A DNA stretch of 64,000 bases from Methylobacterium oryzae. Lineage in GTDB: Bacteria; Pseudomonadota; Alphaproteobacteria; Rhizobiales; Beijerinckiaceae. Positions 33,133-42,666 of the stretch are shown here, piece by piece. The notes under the pieces were generated by a model that worked only from the letters and a program-made list of their open reading frames with translations, ran no database searches and had not been told where the DNA came from. The translations under genes were made by a program, and so were the position numbers. Location of the stretch: positions 3,047,001 through 3,111,000 of the forward strand of contig NZ_CP090349.1 in the NCBI RefSeq assembly GCF_021398735.1, read 5' to 3'. The first letter of the stretch is position 1; the number at the start of each line of letters is the position of its first letter.

Positions 33133-35133
33133 TCACGCCATCTCCAGTTCGCGCGTCCGCTGACCTTCCGTCCGACTGACGACGTCGGCGGGAATGTAGT
33201 AGTCGCGATTGTAATTAAAGGTGTGGGCGATCGCCACGACGAAGATCGCCACGAAGCTGAGGATCGCCAGCCACCAGACGTACCAGACCATGGCGATGCC
33301 GAAGGTGAAGTTCAGCGCCGCCAGGATCGCGCCGGCCGCGGTGTTCTTGGGCATGTGGATCGGCCGGTAGCCCTTGAGCGGGCGGTCGAAGCCGCGGTTC
33401 TTCATGTCCCACCACGCGTCGGAATCGTGGACCACCGGCGTGAAGGCGAAGTTGTAGTCCGGCGGCGGCGAGGAGGTGGACCATTCCAGCGTCCGGCCGC
33501 CCCACGGGTCGCCGCTGAGGTCGCGCAGCTTGTCGCGGTTCCGGATCGAGACCACGAACATGATGATCTGCGAGGCGATGCCGCAGGCGATCAGCGCCGC
33601 GCCGAAGGCCGCGATCACGAACCAGATCTGCAGCGACGGGTCGTCGAAGTGCTGCATGCGCCGGGTCACGCCCATCAGGCCGAGCACGTAGAGCGGCATG
33701 AAGGCGACGTAGAACCCGGTCACCCAGAACACGAGGGCCATCTTCCCCCAGAACTCGTCGAGCTTGAAGCCGAAGGCCTTGGGAAACCAGAAGGTCACGC
33801 CGGCGAACATGCCGAACAGCACGCCGCCGATGATCACGTTGTGGAAGTGCGCGATCAGGAACAGCGAGTTGTGCAGGACGAAGTCCGCCGGGGGCACAGC
33901 GAGCAGGACGCCGGTCATGCCGCCGATCACGAAGGTGACGATGAACGCCACCACCCACAGCATCGGCACCTCGAACCGGATCCGGCCGCGGTACATCGTG
34001 AACATCCAGTTGAAGATCTTCGCGCCCGTCGGGATCGAGATGATCATGGTCGTGATCCCGAAGAACGAGTTCACGTCCGCGCCCGAGCCCATCGTGAAGA
34101 AGTGGTGCAGCCACACGAGGTAGGCGAGGATGGTGATCACCACCAGCGCGTAGACCATCGAGGTGTAGCCGAACAGGCGCTTGCCGCAGAAGGTCGAGGT
34201 GATCTCCGAGAACACGCCGAAAGCCGGCAGGATCAGGATGTAGACCTCCGGGTGACCCCAGATCCAGATCAGGTTGAAGTACAGCATGGCGTTGCCGCCG
34301 AGGTCGTTCGTGAAGAAGTGCGTGCCGACGTAGCGGTCGAGCGACAGCATCGCGAGAACGGCCGTGAGGATCGGGAAGGCGGCCACGATCAGGATGTTGG
34401 TGCACAGCGACGACCAGACGAAGATCGGCAGCTTCATCATGGTCATGCCGGGCGCCCGCATCTTCACGATGGTGGCGATCAGGTTGATCCCTGAGAGCAG
34501 CGTCCCGATGCCGGCGATCTGCAGGGCCCAGATGTAGTAGTCGACGCCCACGCCCGGGCTCATCGCCGCCCCGGAGAGGGGCGGGTAGGCCAGCCAGGTG
34601 GCGCGGGAGAACTCGCCGACGAAGAGCGAGACCATCACCAGCATGCCGCCGGCGACCGTCATCCAGAAACTGAAATTGTTCAGGAACGGGAAGGCGACGT
34701 CGCGGGCGCCGATCTGCAGCGGCACGGCGAAGTTCATGAGCCCCGTGACGAACGGCATCGCCACGAAGAAGATCATGATCATACCGTGGGCGGTGAAGAT
34801 CTGGTCGTAGTGGTGCGGCGGCAGGAAGCCCTGCTGGTCGCCGAACGCGACCGCCTGCTGCGAGCGCATCAGGATCGCGTCGGCGAAGCCGCGCAGCAGC
34901 ATGATGCCCGCGAAGATGCAGTACATGATGCCGATCTTCTTGTGGTCGATCGACGTGATCCAGTCACGCCACATCGGCCCCCAGAAGCGGTAGTAGGTGA
35001 TGACGCCGAGCACGGTGAGGCCGACGACGGCCACGCCGGCGAACGTCCCCTGCAGGATCGGCTCGTGATAGGGGATCTGCTCGATCGTGAATCGCCCGAC
35101 GAGCAGCTGCTGTAGGTCCAGGTTTGCGAACAT
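33133..35133 (-). CDS. cyoB: Cytochrome o ubiquinol oxidase subunit I
   Basis: Catalytic subunit of the proton-pumping quinol oxidase (666 aa). It carries low-spin haem, high-spin haem and CuB ligands: [20 protein letters not shown], the HH pair in [10 protein letters not shown], and [11 protein letters not shown]. Lys in the K channel ([11 protein letters not shown]) is kept. The long C-terminal extension is typical of CyoB. It lies 75 bases after cyoA. Confidence 0.96.
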   Translation of the reverse strand: MFANLDLQQLLVGRFTIEQIPYHEPILQGTFAGVAVVGLTVLGVITYYRFWGPMWRDWITSIDHKKIGIMYCIFAGIMLLRGFADAILMRSQQAVAFGDQQGFLPPHHYDQIFTAHGMIMIFFVAMPFVTGLMNFAVPLQIGARDVAFPFLNNFSFWMTVAGGMLVMVSLFVGEFSRATWLAYPPLSGAAMSPGVGVDYYIWALQIAGIGTLLSGINLIATIVKMRAPGMTMMKLPIFVWSSLCTNILIVAAFPILTAVLAMLSLDRYVGTHFFTNDLGGNAMLYFNLIWIWGHPEVYILILPAFGVFSEITSTFCGKRLFGYTSMVYALVVITILAYLVWLHHFFTMGSGADVNSFFGITTMIISIPTGAKIFNWMFTMYRGRIRFEVPMLWVVAFIVTFVIGGMTGVLLAVPPADFVLHNSLFLIAHFHNVIIGGVLFGMFAGVTFWFPKAFGFKLDEFWGKMALVFWVTGFYVAFMPLYVLGLMGVTRRMQHFDDPSLQIWFVIAAFGAALIACGIASQIIMFVVSIRNRDKLRDLSGDPWGGRTLEWSTSSPPPDYNFAFTPVVHDSDAWWDMKNRGFDRPLKGYRPIHMPKNTAAGAILAALNFTFGIAMVWYVWWLAILSFVAIFVVAIAHTFNYNRDYYIPADVVSRTEGQRTRELEMA

Positions 35134-35208
35134 GGGATCGGCCCGTTCAGTGGGTTCGACGGCGACCGCCGGTTGTGTGTGTGGAGTCCGCTGTCAGCAC
35201 GCGCGGCC

Positions 35209-36441
35209 TCACTGGTTCAGCTGCTTCGGGGCGATCTGGATGCCCCCGCTCCGACCCCCGCCGGAGCCCTGGCCCGTGGCGTCGGGCGGCGTCGTCTGGC
35301 CCCGGACGTCCGGGTTGCCCATGTCGGGTCGCGGCTGCATGCCCTGCGGCTGCGTCTGGCCGTGCGGCGCCGTTCCGGAGGCCGGCGCCGTCGCGCCCGG
35401 CCCCTCGACGCCGCGCTCGGCGAGCCGGTTGTCGTACCGGAGACGCGCGTAGTTCTCCGCGGCCTCCGTGCCGGTGGCGCCGCCCTGCGCGTCGATCTTC
35501 GCCATCTCTCCGACGCACATCTGGTCGGGCCGGGGGCACATGCCGATGATCCGGTCGTACAGGCCCTTCATGTAGGACTTGTAGAACCGCGCCGGCTCGG
35601 CCTCGCTCGGCTCCTCCAGCTTCAGGTAGGCCTCCTGGGTCAGCTCGCCGCCCTCGGCCTTGGCCTTGGCGATCCACTGGTCGAACTTGTCGGTGGTCAG
35701 GCCGTGGAACTTGAAGAACATGTTGGAGAAGCCGGCGCCGCTGTAATGCGCCGAGCGGCCCTCGTAGGCGCCCTCGCGGTTGATCACCGCGTGGAGCTGG
35801 GTCTGCATGCCCGGCATCGCGTAGACCATGCCGGCGAGCGTAGGCACGTAGAACGTGTTCATCACATCGGTGGCGGTGATCTTGAAGCGGATCGGCCGGT
35901 CCACCGGCGCGGCCAGCTCGTTGACCGTGGCGATCCCGTATTGCGGGTAGAGGAAGAGCCACTTCCAATCCATGGCCACGGCCTCGACCTCGAGCGGCAC
36001 CGTCCCGGCCGGGACGTCGCGCTTCGGGTCGATCTTGCTGAGCGGCCGGAACGGATCGAGGGTGTGGGTCCCGATCCACGTGAGGGCGCCCAGGGCGATG
36101 ATGATCATCAGCGGCGCCGTCCAGATCAGCACCTCGAGCTGCGTCGAGTGGTGCCATTCGGGATCGTAGACCGCGTCCTGGTTGCTGGCGCGGTAGCGCC
36201 ACGCGAAGATCAGCGTGAAGGCGATCACCGGGACGATGATCAGGAGCATCAGCCCGGTCGCCGCCAGCACGAGGTTGCGCTGCTGCTCGGCGACGTAGCC
36301 GGCCGGGTGCAGGACCACGAAGTTGCAGCCGCCGAGCAGGGTCAGGAGCGGCAGGGCGAGGAGCGGCAGGAGGCGCCGAGCGCGACCGCCTCGGCGGGTC
36401 GCGGTGTCGGTCCTGTCCGGTCGATGGATCGTGGATGTCAC
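35209..36441 (-). CDS. cyoA: Cytochrome o ubiquinol oxidase subunit II
   Basis: Membrane-anchored subunit II (410 aa) starting with a lipoprotein signal (LLTLLGGC; Cys about 39) and two helices, then a cupredoxin-like periplasmic domain (VEAVAMDWKWLFLYP). The CuA ligand set is absent, as expected for a quinol oxidase. The last 75 residues are Gly/Pro/Gln-rich and longer than usual. First of the cyoABCD genes. Confidence 0.94.
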   Translation of the reverse strand: MTSTIHRPDRTDTATRRGGRARRLLPLLALPLLTLLGGCNFVVLHPAGYVAEQQRNLVLAATGLMLLIIVPVIAFTLIFAWRYRASNQDAVYDPEWHHSTQLEVLIWTAPLMIIIALGALTWIGTHTLDPFRPLSKIDPKRDVPAGTVPLEVEAVAMDWKWLFLYPQYGIATVNELAAPVDRPIRFKITATDVMNTFYVPTLAGMVYAMPGMQTQLHAVINREGAYEGRSAHYSGAGFSNMFFKFHGLTTDKFDQWIAKAKAEGGELTQEAYLKLEEPSEAEPARFYKSYMKGLYDRIIGMCPRPDQMCVGEMAKIDAQGGATGTEAAENYARLRYDNRLAERGVEGPGATAPASGTAPHGQTQPQGMQPRPDMGNPDVRGQTTPPDATGQGSGGGRSGGIQIAPKQLNQ

Positions 36442-36463
36442 AGCACGCGTCTCGTCATCCCAG

Positions 36464-36511
36464 GCCGCTGCCGCGGCACTTCTGCCATGCCGCTGCCGCG
36501 GCGCTTCTGCC
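36464..36511. repeat. Two-copy 25-base tandem repeat upstream of cyoA
   Basis: GCCGCTGCCGCGGC followed by A/G-CTTCTGCC occurs at 36464-36486 and again at 36489-36511, one mismatch apart. It lies in the 139-base gap between the MFS gene and cyoA. Each copy contains the palindrome GCCGCGGC. It could bind a regulator or merely be slippage. Confidence 0.5.
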
Positions 36512-36580
36512 GTACCGCGCGAGGCGGCGTTCCAGTCAGCTCACGGGCGGGCCGGGCGGCCTGCGCCGCCGGCCGCCGAC

Positions 36581-37912
36581 TCACATCTGGCGCAGTTCCG
36601 ACCGGTCGGTGAACAGGGCCACGAGGCTGCAGACCGCGCCGGAGAGGAGGTAGACGCCGATCATCGCCAGGCCGTAGCGCTGCGACAGGAACAGGGCCAC
36701 CAGGGGCGCGAAACCGGCCCCGATCAGCCACGCGAAGTCGGAGGTCAGCGCCGCGCCGGTGTAGCGGTAGCGGTTGCCGAGGCGGGCGCTCACCGCTCCC
36801 GCGGTCTGGCCGTAGGCGAGGCCGAGCAGCATGAAGCCGATCGTGACGTAGATGGTCTGGCCGATGGCGCTCTCGCCGAACAGGAGCGGCGCGATGATGC
36901 TGCCGACGGCGAAGAAGCCGATCAGCGAGCTGCTCATGATCAGGCAGTTGCGGCGGCCGATCTGGTCGGCGATCAGCCCCGAGGCCGCCACCGCGCCGGC
37001 GCACACGATCGCGCCGGAGAACTGCACGATCAGGAACTCGCCCGGCGAGCGGGTCGTGCTGTTCAGCGCGAGCCACGCGATCGGGAAGATCGTCACGAGG
37101 TGGAACAGCGCGAAGGCGGCGAGCGGCACGAAGGCGCCGCGGACCACGTCGCCGGCGTGGTGGCGGAACAGCTCCAGGGCCGGGACCGGGCGCAGCCGGT
37201 CGAGGTCCATCATCCGGGCGAACTCGTCGGTGGCGACGAGGCGCAGCCGGGCGAACAGCGCGACCACGTTGATGGTGAAGGCGCAGTAGAACGGGAAGCG
37301 CCAGCCCCAGTCGATGAAATCGGCCTCGTCGAGATTGACGATGAAGAACGCGAACAGGGCGCTCGCCACCATGAAGCCCAAAGGCGCGCCGAGCTGCGGG
37401 ATCATCGCGTACCAGCCGCGGCGCTCCCGCGGGGCGTTCATGGCGAGCAGCGAGGCGAGGCCGTCCCAGGCGCCGCCGAGGGCGAGGCCCTGCAGGATCC
37501 GCAGGCCGGCCAGGATGTATACCGCCGAGATGCCGATGCTGTCGTAGCGCGGCAGGAAGCTCACCGCCGCCGTCGACCCGCCGAGCAGGAACAGGGCCGT
37601 GGTCAGCTTGACGCTGCGGCCGTGGCGCCGGTCGATCGCCATGAACAGCACGGTGCCGAGCGGCCGGGCGATGAAGGCGAGGGCGAAGATCGAGAAGGCG
37701 TAGAGGGTGCCCTTCAGCGGGTCGACGAAGGGGAAATACACCTTCGGGAAGACCAGCACGCAGGCGATGCCGAACACGAAGAAGTCGAAGTATTCGGACG
37801 CGCGTCCGATCACCACGCCGATAGCGATCTCGTTGGGGTGGACCTTGTGGTCTCCCATCGCCTGCTGGGCGTCGCGCTCCAGGCCCGCGACCGTAGGGGT
37901 GTTCGCACTCAT
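36581..37912 (-). CDS. MFS transporter (metabolite:H+ symporter type)
   Basis: A 443-aa, 12-helix transporter. The loop motif after helix 2 (ARPLGTVLFMAIDRRHGR) and GLRILQGLALGGAWDG are characteristic of the MHS branch (citrate, alpha-ketoglutarate, proline/betaine carriers). ATG 37912 is chosen because the longer frame is low complexity. It precedes cyoA on the same strand by 139 bases. An MFS gene in front of cyoABCD is a layout I recognise in other proteobacteria. The substrate is unknown. Confidence 0.88.
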   Translation of the reverse strand: MSANTPTVAGLERDAQQAMGDHKVHPNEIAIGVVIGRASEYFDFFVFGIACVLVFPKVYFPFVDPLKGTLYAFSIFALAFIARPLGTVLFMAIDRRHGRSVKLTTALFLLGGSTAAVSFLPRYDSIGISAVYILAGLRILQGLALGGAWDGLASLLAMNAPRERRGWYAMIPQLGAPLGFMVASALFAFFIVNLDEADFIDWGWRFPFYCAFTINVVALFARLRLVATDEFARMMDLDRLRPVPALELFRHHAGDVVRGAFVPLAAFALFHLVTIFPIAWLALNSTTRSPGEFLIVQFSGAIVCAGAVAASGLIADQIGRRNCLIMSSSLIGFFAVGSIIAPLLFGESAIGQTIYVTIGFMLLGLAYGQTAGAVSARLGNRYRYTGAALTSDFAWLIGAGFAPLVALFLSQRYGLAMIGVYLLSGAVCSLVALFTDRSELRQM

Positions 37913-38080
37913 CTCTGATTGTCGCCCTCGCCGCGCGCCCGTGGGGACGCCTTGGCCGGAACTGCCTCTTGCGGCATGTCCAGAGGTACCGCAACCGGCT
38001 CCGGACGCAAGTTTACCCACTGACGCATGCATAGCACCGCGCGGCCGCGACCACCGGTGTCGCCACCGGGTGAGGACCGC

Positions 38081-40267
38081 TCACACGCGGTAATGGGCGG
38101 AATTCCGTGACAGGTTGATGTTGTAATAGGGGTCGGCACGCAGCTCCGGGCCCCAGCGGTCGAGCATGGTCAGCACCTCGCCCTCGAAGCGCTTCTGCTT
38201 CTCCGGCGTGTCCTCGGCCCCGCGGCTCTTCGACTCGTGATGAATCAATTTCGCGAAGGGGGTCCAGACGATCCGGTAGCCGGACCGGCGGATCTTCAGG
38301 CAGAGGTCGACGTCGTTGAAGGCGACCTTCAGGGCCTGCGCGTCGAAGCCGCCGACCTCCGCGAACACGTCCGCCCGCATGGCCAGGCACGCGCCGGTGA
38401 CCGCCGAGACCTCGTGGGCGATGACCATGCGGCAGAAATAGCCCGGATCCGCGTCCGCGACGCCGAGATGGCTGTGGCCGGCCACGCCCCCGATCCCGAG
38501 GACGATGCCGCCGTGCTGGATCGTGTGGTCCGGGTAGAGGAGCTTGGCCCCGACGGCCCCGATCTCCGGCCGCACGGCGTGGCGGACCAGCTCGGCCAGC
38601 CAGCCGGGCTCGAGCACCTCGATGTCGTTGTTGAGGAACAGGAGCACCGCGCCGGTGGCCGCGGCGGCGCCGCGATTCGACAGATCCGAGAAATTGAACG
38701 CCCCCGGCACCGGCACGACGCGCACCCGCGGATCGTCCCGGTAGCGGGCGAACAGGGCGGCGGTCTCCGGCTCGCGGCTGTCGTTGTCGACGATGATCAC
38801 CTCGATGTCGGGGTAGTCGGTCGCGCCGAGCAGTCCGTCGAGGGTCACCGACAGGATCTCGGCCCGGTCGCGGGTCGGGATGATCGCGGAGACCCGCGGC
38901 GGCGACGCCGGCAGCGGCCGGACCAGGCGGTTGAAGCCGCCGGGACCGCGCTCCGCGCGGCCGCCCCAGGGCGCCACCACCTCCTCCAGGGCGCGCAGGC
39001 GCGCGGCCTCCGCCCGGGCGAGCGCCCGGTCCGAGAAGGTCCCGGAGCCCTGCGCGGCGCGCCAGTGATAGAGCACCCGCGGGATGTGGCGGATGCGGGC
39101 GGGGTCGAGCCCGTCGGTCAGCCGCAGCAGCAGGTCGTGGTCCTGACTGCCCTCGAAGCCGGGGCGCAGGCCGCCGACGGCGCGCAGCGCCTCGGTGCGC
39201 ACGACCGTGAGGTGGTTGATGTAGTTCTGGGCGTAGAGCAGCTCGCGGTCGAAGCAGGACTTGAAGTGCGGGTCGAATCGCCGGCCGCGCCCGTCGATCT
39301 TGTCCTCATCGCTGTAGATCAGCACGAGGCCCGGGTCGCGGCGCAGCGCCCGGGCGACCTCGTAGAGGGCGTCCTCGGTGAGCGCGTCGTCGTGGTCCAT
39401 GAAGGCGCAGACCGCCCCCCGGGCCATGCCCAGCGCGTCGTTGGTCGCCCGGGCGATGTGGCCGTTCTCCGTCCGGGCGAGGACGCGGATGCGCGGGTCG
39501 GCCTCGGCCGCCCGGCTCAGGATCCGCGGGATCTCGGGGCGCGTGGAGGCGTCGTCCACGGCGCACAGTTCCCAGTGGGGGTAGAGCTGCGCCCGCAGCG
39601 AGGCCAGGGCCGCGCGCAGCACCTTCGGGTCCGGATCGTGGACCGGCATCAGCACGGAGATCAGGGGCGGATCGGTCCAGGCGGCGATCTCGGCGGCGAT
39701 CCCGTCCCGCTCCGCGCGGCGCAGGGTGTGGGTCCCGAGCCAGGCCTCGTAGCCGCTCACGCGCCGGTGGCGCAGCGCCCGGCCGAGGAAGCCCCGCGCG
39801 CGCACCTTCTTGCCGAGGATCCGCCAAGTGAAGGCCTGCACGGTCAGGCCGGGATCGCGCAGGAGCCCGCGGGCGGCCAGGACCGGCCGGGCGAGGCGGC
39901 GCACGGCGATCCGGCGCAGCCGGACCGGGACGCGCCCGGCCGGGTCGGCGACGCGCAGCTCGACGACGTCCTCGGGCAGGCAGCCGATCCACGCGAAGGC
40001 GCCGCCGCCCCGGGCCTCCTGCGGCAGCAGCGTGCCCGCCCGTCCGTCGGGACCGACGAAGCTGATGTCGGGGAGGGTGTCGCGGGCCTCGGCCGGGTCG
40101 TTGGACAGGATGATCTCGACCCAGCGGCCCGCGAGATCCGGCAGCGCGACGCGCAGCCCGTCGGAGCCCGCCCGCGCCGGGAGGGCGCGCCGCTTGCCCC
40201 AGAGCCCCGTGACCTGCGCCGTCGGGAGGCGGAATTCGGGCACCGCCGGCCCGGTCGAACGCACCAT
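38081..40267 (-). CDS. Tandem GT2 glycosyltransferase
   Basis: A 728-aa protein with two family-2 glycosyltransferase domains. The first (about 200-430) has ISVLMPVHDPDPKVLRAALAS, AVDDAS and MDHDDAL. The second (about 460-690) has VSAIIPTRDRAEILSVTLDGLL, VIIVDNDSREP and FLNNDIEVLEPGWL, plus the acceptor-side GFDAQALKVAFNDVDLCLK. Residues 1-195 have no recognised domain. The type is common in O-antigen and rhamnan synthesis. ATG 40267 overlaps the stop of the upstream gene as TGATG, so the two are coupled. Confidence 0.88.
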   Translation of the reverse strand: MVRSTGPAVPEFRLPTAQVTGLWGKRRALPARAGSDGLRVALPDLAGRWVEIILSNDPAEARDTLPDISFVGPDGRAGTLLPQEARGGGAFAWIGCLPEDVVELRVADPAGRVPVRLRRIAVRRLARPVLAARGLLRDPGLTVQAFTWRILGKKVRARGFLGRALRHRRVSGYEAWLGTHTLRRAERDGIAAEIAAWTDPPLISVLMPVHDPDPKVLRAALASLRAQLYPHWELCAVDDASTRPEIPRILSRAAEADPRIRVLARTENGHIARATNDALGMARGAVCAFMDHDDALTEDALYEVARALRRDPGLVLIYSDEDKIDGRGRRFDPHFKSCFDRELLYAQNYINHLTVVRTEALRAVGGLRPGFEGSQDHDLLLRLTDGLDPARIRHIPRVLYHWRAAQGSGTFSDRALARAEAARLRALEEVVAPWGGRAERGPGGFNRLVRPLPASPPRVSAIIPTRDRAEILSVTLDGLLGATDYPDIEVIIVDNDSREPETAALFARYRDDPRVRVVPVPGAFNFSDLSNRGAAAATGAVLLFLNNDIEVLEPGWLAELVRHAVRPEIGAVGAKLLYPDHTIQHGGIVLGIGGVAGHSHLGVADADPGYFCRMVIAHEVSAVTGACLAMRADVFAEVGGFDAQALKVAFNDVDLCLKIRRSGYRIVWTPFAKLIHHESKSRGAEDTPEKQKRFEGEVLTMLDRWGPELRADPYYNINLSRNSAHYRV

Positions 40268-41310
40268 CAACTCCAGCTCTTGTCGACCGAGGCCTTCACG
40301 GCATCCGACATGGCCACGTCGAACACGATCATGTCCTCGACCGCCTTGACGCTCTTCAGGCGCTCGGCCAGCGCCAGCGTCTCGGCCGGCACCGGCGGCA
40401 GCGTCGGGATCGGCGCGCCGATCCCGAGGCGGTCGAACAGCGTCGACGCGAAGGCGGGGAACCGGGTCTTGTGGCCGACGATCCCGACCCGGGCGAGAAT
40501 CTCGATCGCCGCGATCGAGTTGCCCGGATGCAGCCGGTCGTCCGGCATGCGGGTCCCGAGCTGGCGGGTCAGGGGGTTGTAGAGCAGCCGGTAGGCGGGC
40601 TCGGGCAGCATCCGGAAGAAGCGCTTGAGGCTCTTCACGTCGGAGAAGTCATACCCGTCCGCGAAGGCGGCGGCCTCGGCCAGCGGCCCCAGGCGCCAGC
40701 TGCGCGCCGGATCGGCCGCATCCGCGGCCCGGGCCTTCAGCCAGCGCATCCGGGCCGCCATCTCGATCTGCGGTTCCTGGAGCAGGATGGCCGTGACCAT
40801 CAGGTCCGGCGTCATGAAGTTCTCGTAGCGCGGGATGGTCACGGCGCCCGACAGGAAGGCCGACGGGGCGGCCGGGCCGGCCAGGACGCAGCTCAGGATC
40901 TCGTCCGGCAGCTTGTGGATGCCGAAGTAGCAGTGCTGGAAATACGGGAAGAGCGCCGTCTGGAGGACGGTCTCGGGCTCGATGCCGGTGTTGATCAGCA
41001 TGGTCCGCAGCCGGATCTGACCCTCGACCGGCATGCGGCGGTAGACCAGCACGTTGGTGTCGGCATCGTAGAGTTCGAGCCGCGGGATCTCGGACAGGCC
41101 CGGCACCTCGGCCTCGCTGACCACGAAGGTGCATTGCCCGGTGGCGTGCCAGCCGTTGCGCTTGAACGCCTCGTCGATGACGCTGGCCGGGACCTCGGCC
41201 ACGCGTCGGCCGTCGACCGCGACCACGACCCGGCTGATGGCGAGGGGATTGTCCGGCACGATCCAGCCGCGGATCGAGTCGCCCTGATCGTGGTCGATGA
41301 AGTAGCGCAT
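40267..41310 (-). CDS. Hypothetical protein coupled to the GT2 gene
   Basis: A 347-aa soluble protein with no family I can name. The N-terminal 85 residues look like a compact beta domain (GWIVPDNPLAISRVVVAVDGRRVAEVPASV) similar in style to modules found with glycosyl- and sulfotransferases. The middle and C-terminal parts are helical. Translation is coupled to the GT2 gene (TGATG), so it likely acts in the same polysaccharide step, perhaps as a regulator or acceptor-recognition partner. That role is inferred. Confidence 0.7.
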   Translation of the reverse strand: MRYFIDHDQGDSIRGWIVPDNPLAISRVVVAVDGRRVAEVPASVIDEAFKRNGWHATGQCTFVVSEAEVPGLSEIPRLELYDADTNVLVYRRMPVEGQIRLRTMLINTGIEPETVLQTALFPYFQHCYFGIHKLPDEILSCVLAGPAAPSAFLSGAVTIPRYENFMTPDLMVTAILLQEPQIEMAARMRWLKARAADAADPARSWRLGPLAEAAAFADGYDFSDVKSLKRFFRMLPEPAYRLLYNPLTRQLGTRMPDDRLHPGNSIAAIEILARVGIVGHKTRFPAFASTLFDRLGIGAPIPTLPPVPAETLALAERLKSVKAVEDMIVFDVAMSDAVKASVDKSWS

Positions 41311-41664
41311 GTCCTGAAGCGTGAGGCGGCGGCATGCCGGCGCCGAGTGTCCGCCATGTGTCGCGGCGCGGCCGGATGCCGAGCGGCAGGGCCATAGCGC
41401 ATTTTCCCGTCGGCGTGCACCATGGCGCGTTCGGCCCGGAGACGGATCCCGGCGGGTTGCCCCCGCCGGCTCGTTCTCCCCGTCTCTAAGCCATTGACGC
41501 AAAATGCGCTATCCGCGCGCGGCGCGGGGCGATCGGGTCGGCGCGCGCCGCGGCCGGACCATTGAGGGACGCGATCGATCGGCCTGGTCACGCAGGTTCC
41601 GCTTGCGCCCTCGCCGGGCAGCCGCTATAGGCCCCGCCCACCGGAGCCCGAACGGCGCCGGCCC
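41311..41664. other. Intergenic region between the GT2 operon and the tRNA-Val pair
   Basis: No gene supported. It contains the inverted repeat at 41394-41512 and an AT-richer patch at 41485-41512 that may be part of a promoter. The rest is GC-rich and featureless to the eye. Confidence 0.5.
41394..41512. repeat. 119-bp segment with 12-bp perfect inverted ends
   Basis: ATAGCGCATTTT (41394-41405) is exactly repeated in inverse as AAAATGCGCTAT (41501-41512). No open frame and no target-site duplication are seen. It lies upstream of the GT2 operon. It could be a pair of operator half sites or a small inverted-repeat element. Confidence 0.45.
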
Positions 41665-41706
41665 GGACGCGCAGCTCGGCGGGAGAGCACTACCTTGACA
41701 CGGTAG
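41665..41706 (+). pseudogene. 5' half of a tRNA-Val(GAC) gene
   Basis: GGACGCG (acceptor 5' strand), D-arm GCTC-loop-GAGC and a complete anticodon arm CTACC-TTGACAC-GGTAG with anticodon GAC. After base 41706 the sequence leaves the tRNA pattern: the variable loop, T-arm (GGTTCGA...) and 3' acceptor strand are missing. It sits 82 bases before the intact tRNA-Val(GAC) in the same orientation. It cannot form a mature tRNA. Confidence 0.7.
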
Positions 41707-41787
41707 TCGGCACTCTCATAAGTTACTGAGCAGTCTGGACTATTTCGATGGCTTGCAGGTTCGTCGAACCTGATCGCGGTCGATACG

Positions 41788-41861
41788 GAGACGTAGCACA
41801 GCGGTAGTGCATTCCCTTGACATGGGAAAGGTCACAGGTTCGATCCCTGTCGTCTCCACCA
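41788..41861 (+). tRNA. tRNA-Val (anticodon GAC)
   Basis: Full cloverleaf: acceptor GGAGACG with CGTCTCC, D-stem GCAC/GTGC, anticodon stem TTCCC/GGGAA with loop TTGACAT (GAC), T-stem ACAGG/CCTGT with loop TTCGATC, encoded 3' CCA. Length 74. It reads GUC and GUU codons. Confidence 0.95.
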
Positions 41862-42078
41862 TTCGACGCCGTGACTCCCGGCCCGTCTCCAGATTGAACG
41901 CCCCAGACTGACGTCACGGCAGGATCGCCCACCGAGAGGGGTTCTCCGAACCCGTCGCGGCCTCCGGAATCGCGCCTGCCCGCTCCTCCCTCACGGCGTC
42001 GCTCGTGCCTCCTCTCGCGTGGCGAGACGGCGAGGCTCGAGCAGAACCGATGCCCGACCCGTCGGCGGGACCGGGATC

Positions 42079-42297
42079 CTACGGGATCGCGGCGCGGGCG
42101 AGGGCCGCGCGGCGCAGCCGACAGGCGGCCTCCGTGACACGGCGCGAGCGGTCCCGTCCCGCGTCCGGCCGCGCGCGGTCGCAGGTCTTCGCGACCGCGT
42201 CCAGCACGGCCGAGGCCGCCGCCATGAGGGCCAGCGTCGTCGCCGAACCGACCGAGACTAGGAAGAAGATCGTTGCGATGACTTGCGGAGCGGTCAT
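42079..42297 (-). CDS. Small single-helix membrane protein
   Basis: A 72-aa protein preceded by an excellent ribosome site (GAGGAGGTG, 4-5 bases before the ATG). Residues 6-35 form one hydrophobic helix (VIATIFFLVSVGSATTLALM). The rest is Arg/Ala-rich and probably cytosolic. No family recognised. It lies 39 bases after the PilZ-like gene on the same strand and is likely co-transcribed with it. Confidence 0.65.
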   Translation of the reverse strand: MTAPQVIATIFFLVSVGSATTLALMAAASAVLDAVAKTCDRARPDAGRDRSRRVTEAACRLRRAALARAAIP

Positions 42298-42336
42298 GAC
42301 GCACCTCCTCGGGTGCTTCGCGGTGATGCGGGAGAC

Positions 42337-42666
42337 TTATGGCCGGTGCGGCGGGAACAGCGTGCGGCCGAGCACGGGCCGCGTCGCGTCGGGCGCACCG
42401 CCCGCGGGCTCCGGACGGGGGGAGAACCTCAGCTCGATCGTCCGGCCCTCGCGCGCGACGACCTCGCAGGCTTGGTTCAGCAGCAGGGCGATCGAGACGA
42501 GCCGGACGGCCTGCGGTGGCACCGCCTCCGGCTGGACCTCGATCCGCGCCCCGGATGTCCTGAGCTCCCAGATCAGGCAGTCACAGCATTCCTGCGGGTG
42601 CCCGAAGAAGATCTGTCCGGTCTTGAAGGCCGGCCTCCAGGCCTCTTCCATGCGGTTCCCGGCCAT
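42337..42666 (-). CDS. PilZ-like small protein
   Basis: A 109-aa protein with a PilZ-like strand pattern (DCLIWELRTSGARIEV, where PilZ has DxSxxGA). The arginine motif that binds c-di-GMP (RxxxR) is not obvious near the N-terminus (NRMEEAWRPAF), so nucleotide binding is doubtful. TAGGAG precedes the ATG. It probably forms an operon with the membrane protein gene that follows. Confidence 0.6.
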   Translation of the reverse strand: MAGNRMEEAWRPAFKTGQIFFGHPQECCDCLIWELRTSGARIEVQPEAVPPQAVRLVSIALLLNQACEVVAREGRTIELRFSPRPEPAGGAPDATRPVLGRTLFPPHRP

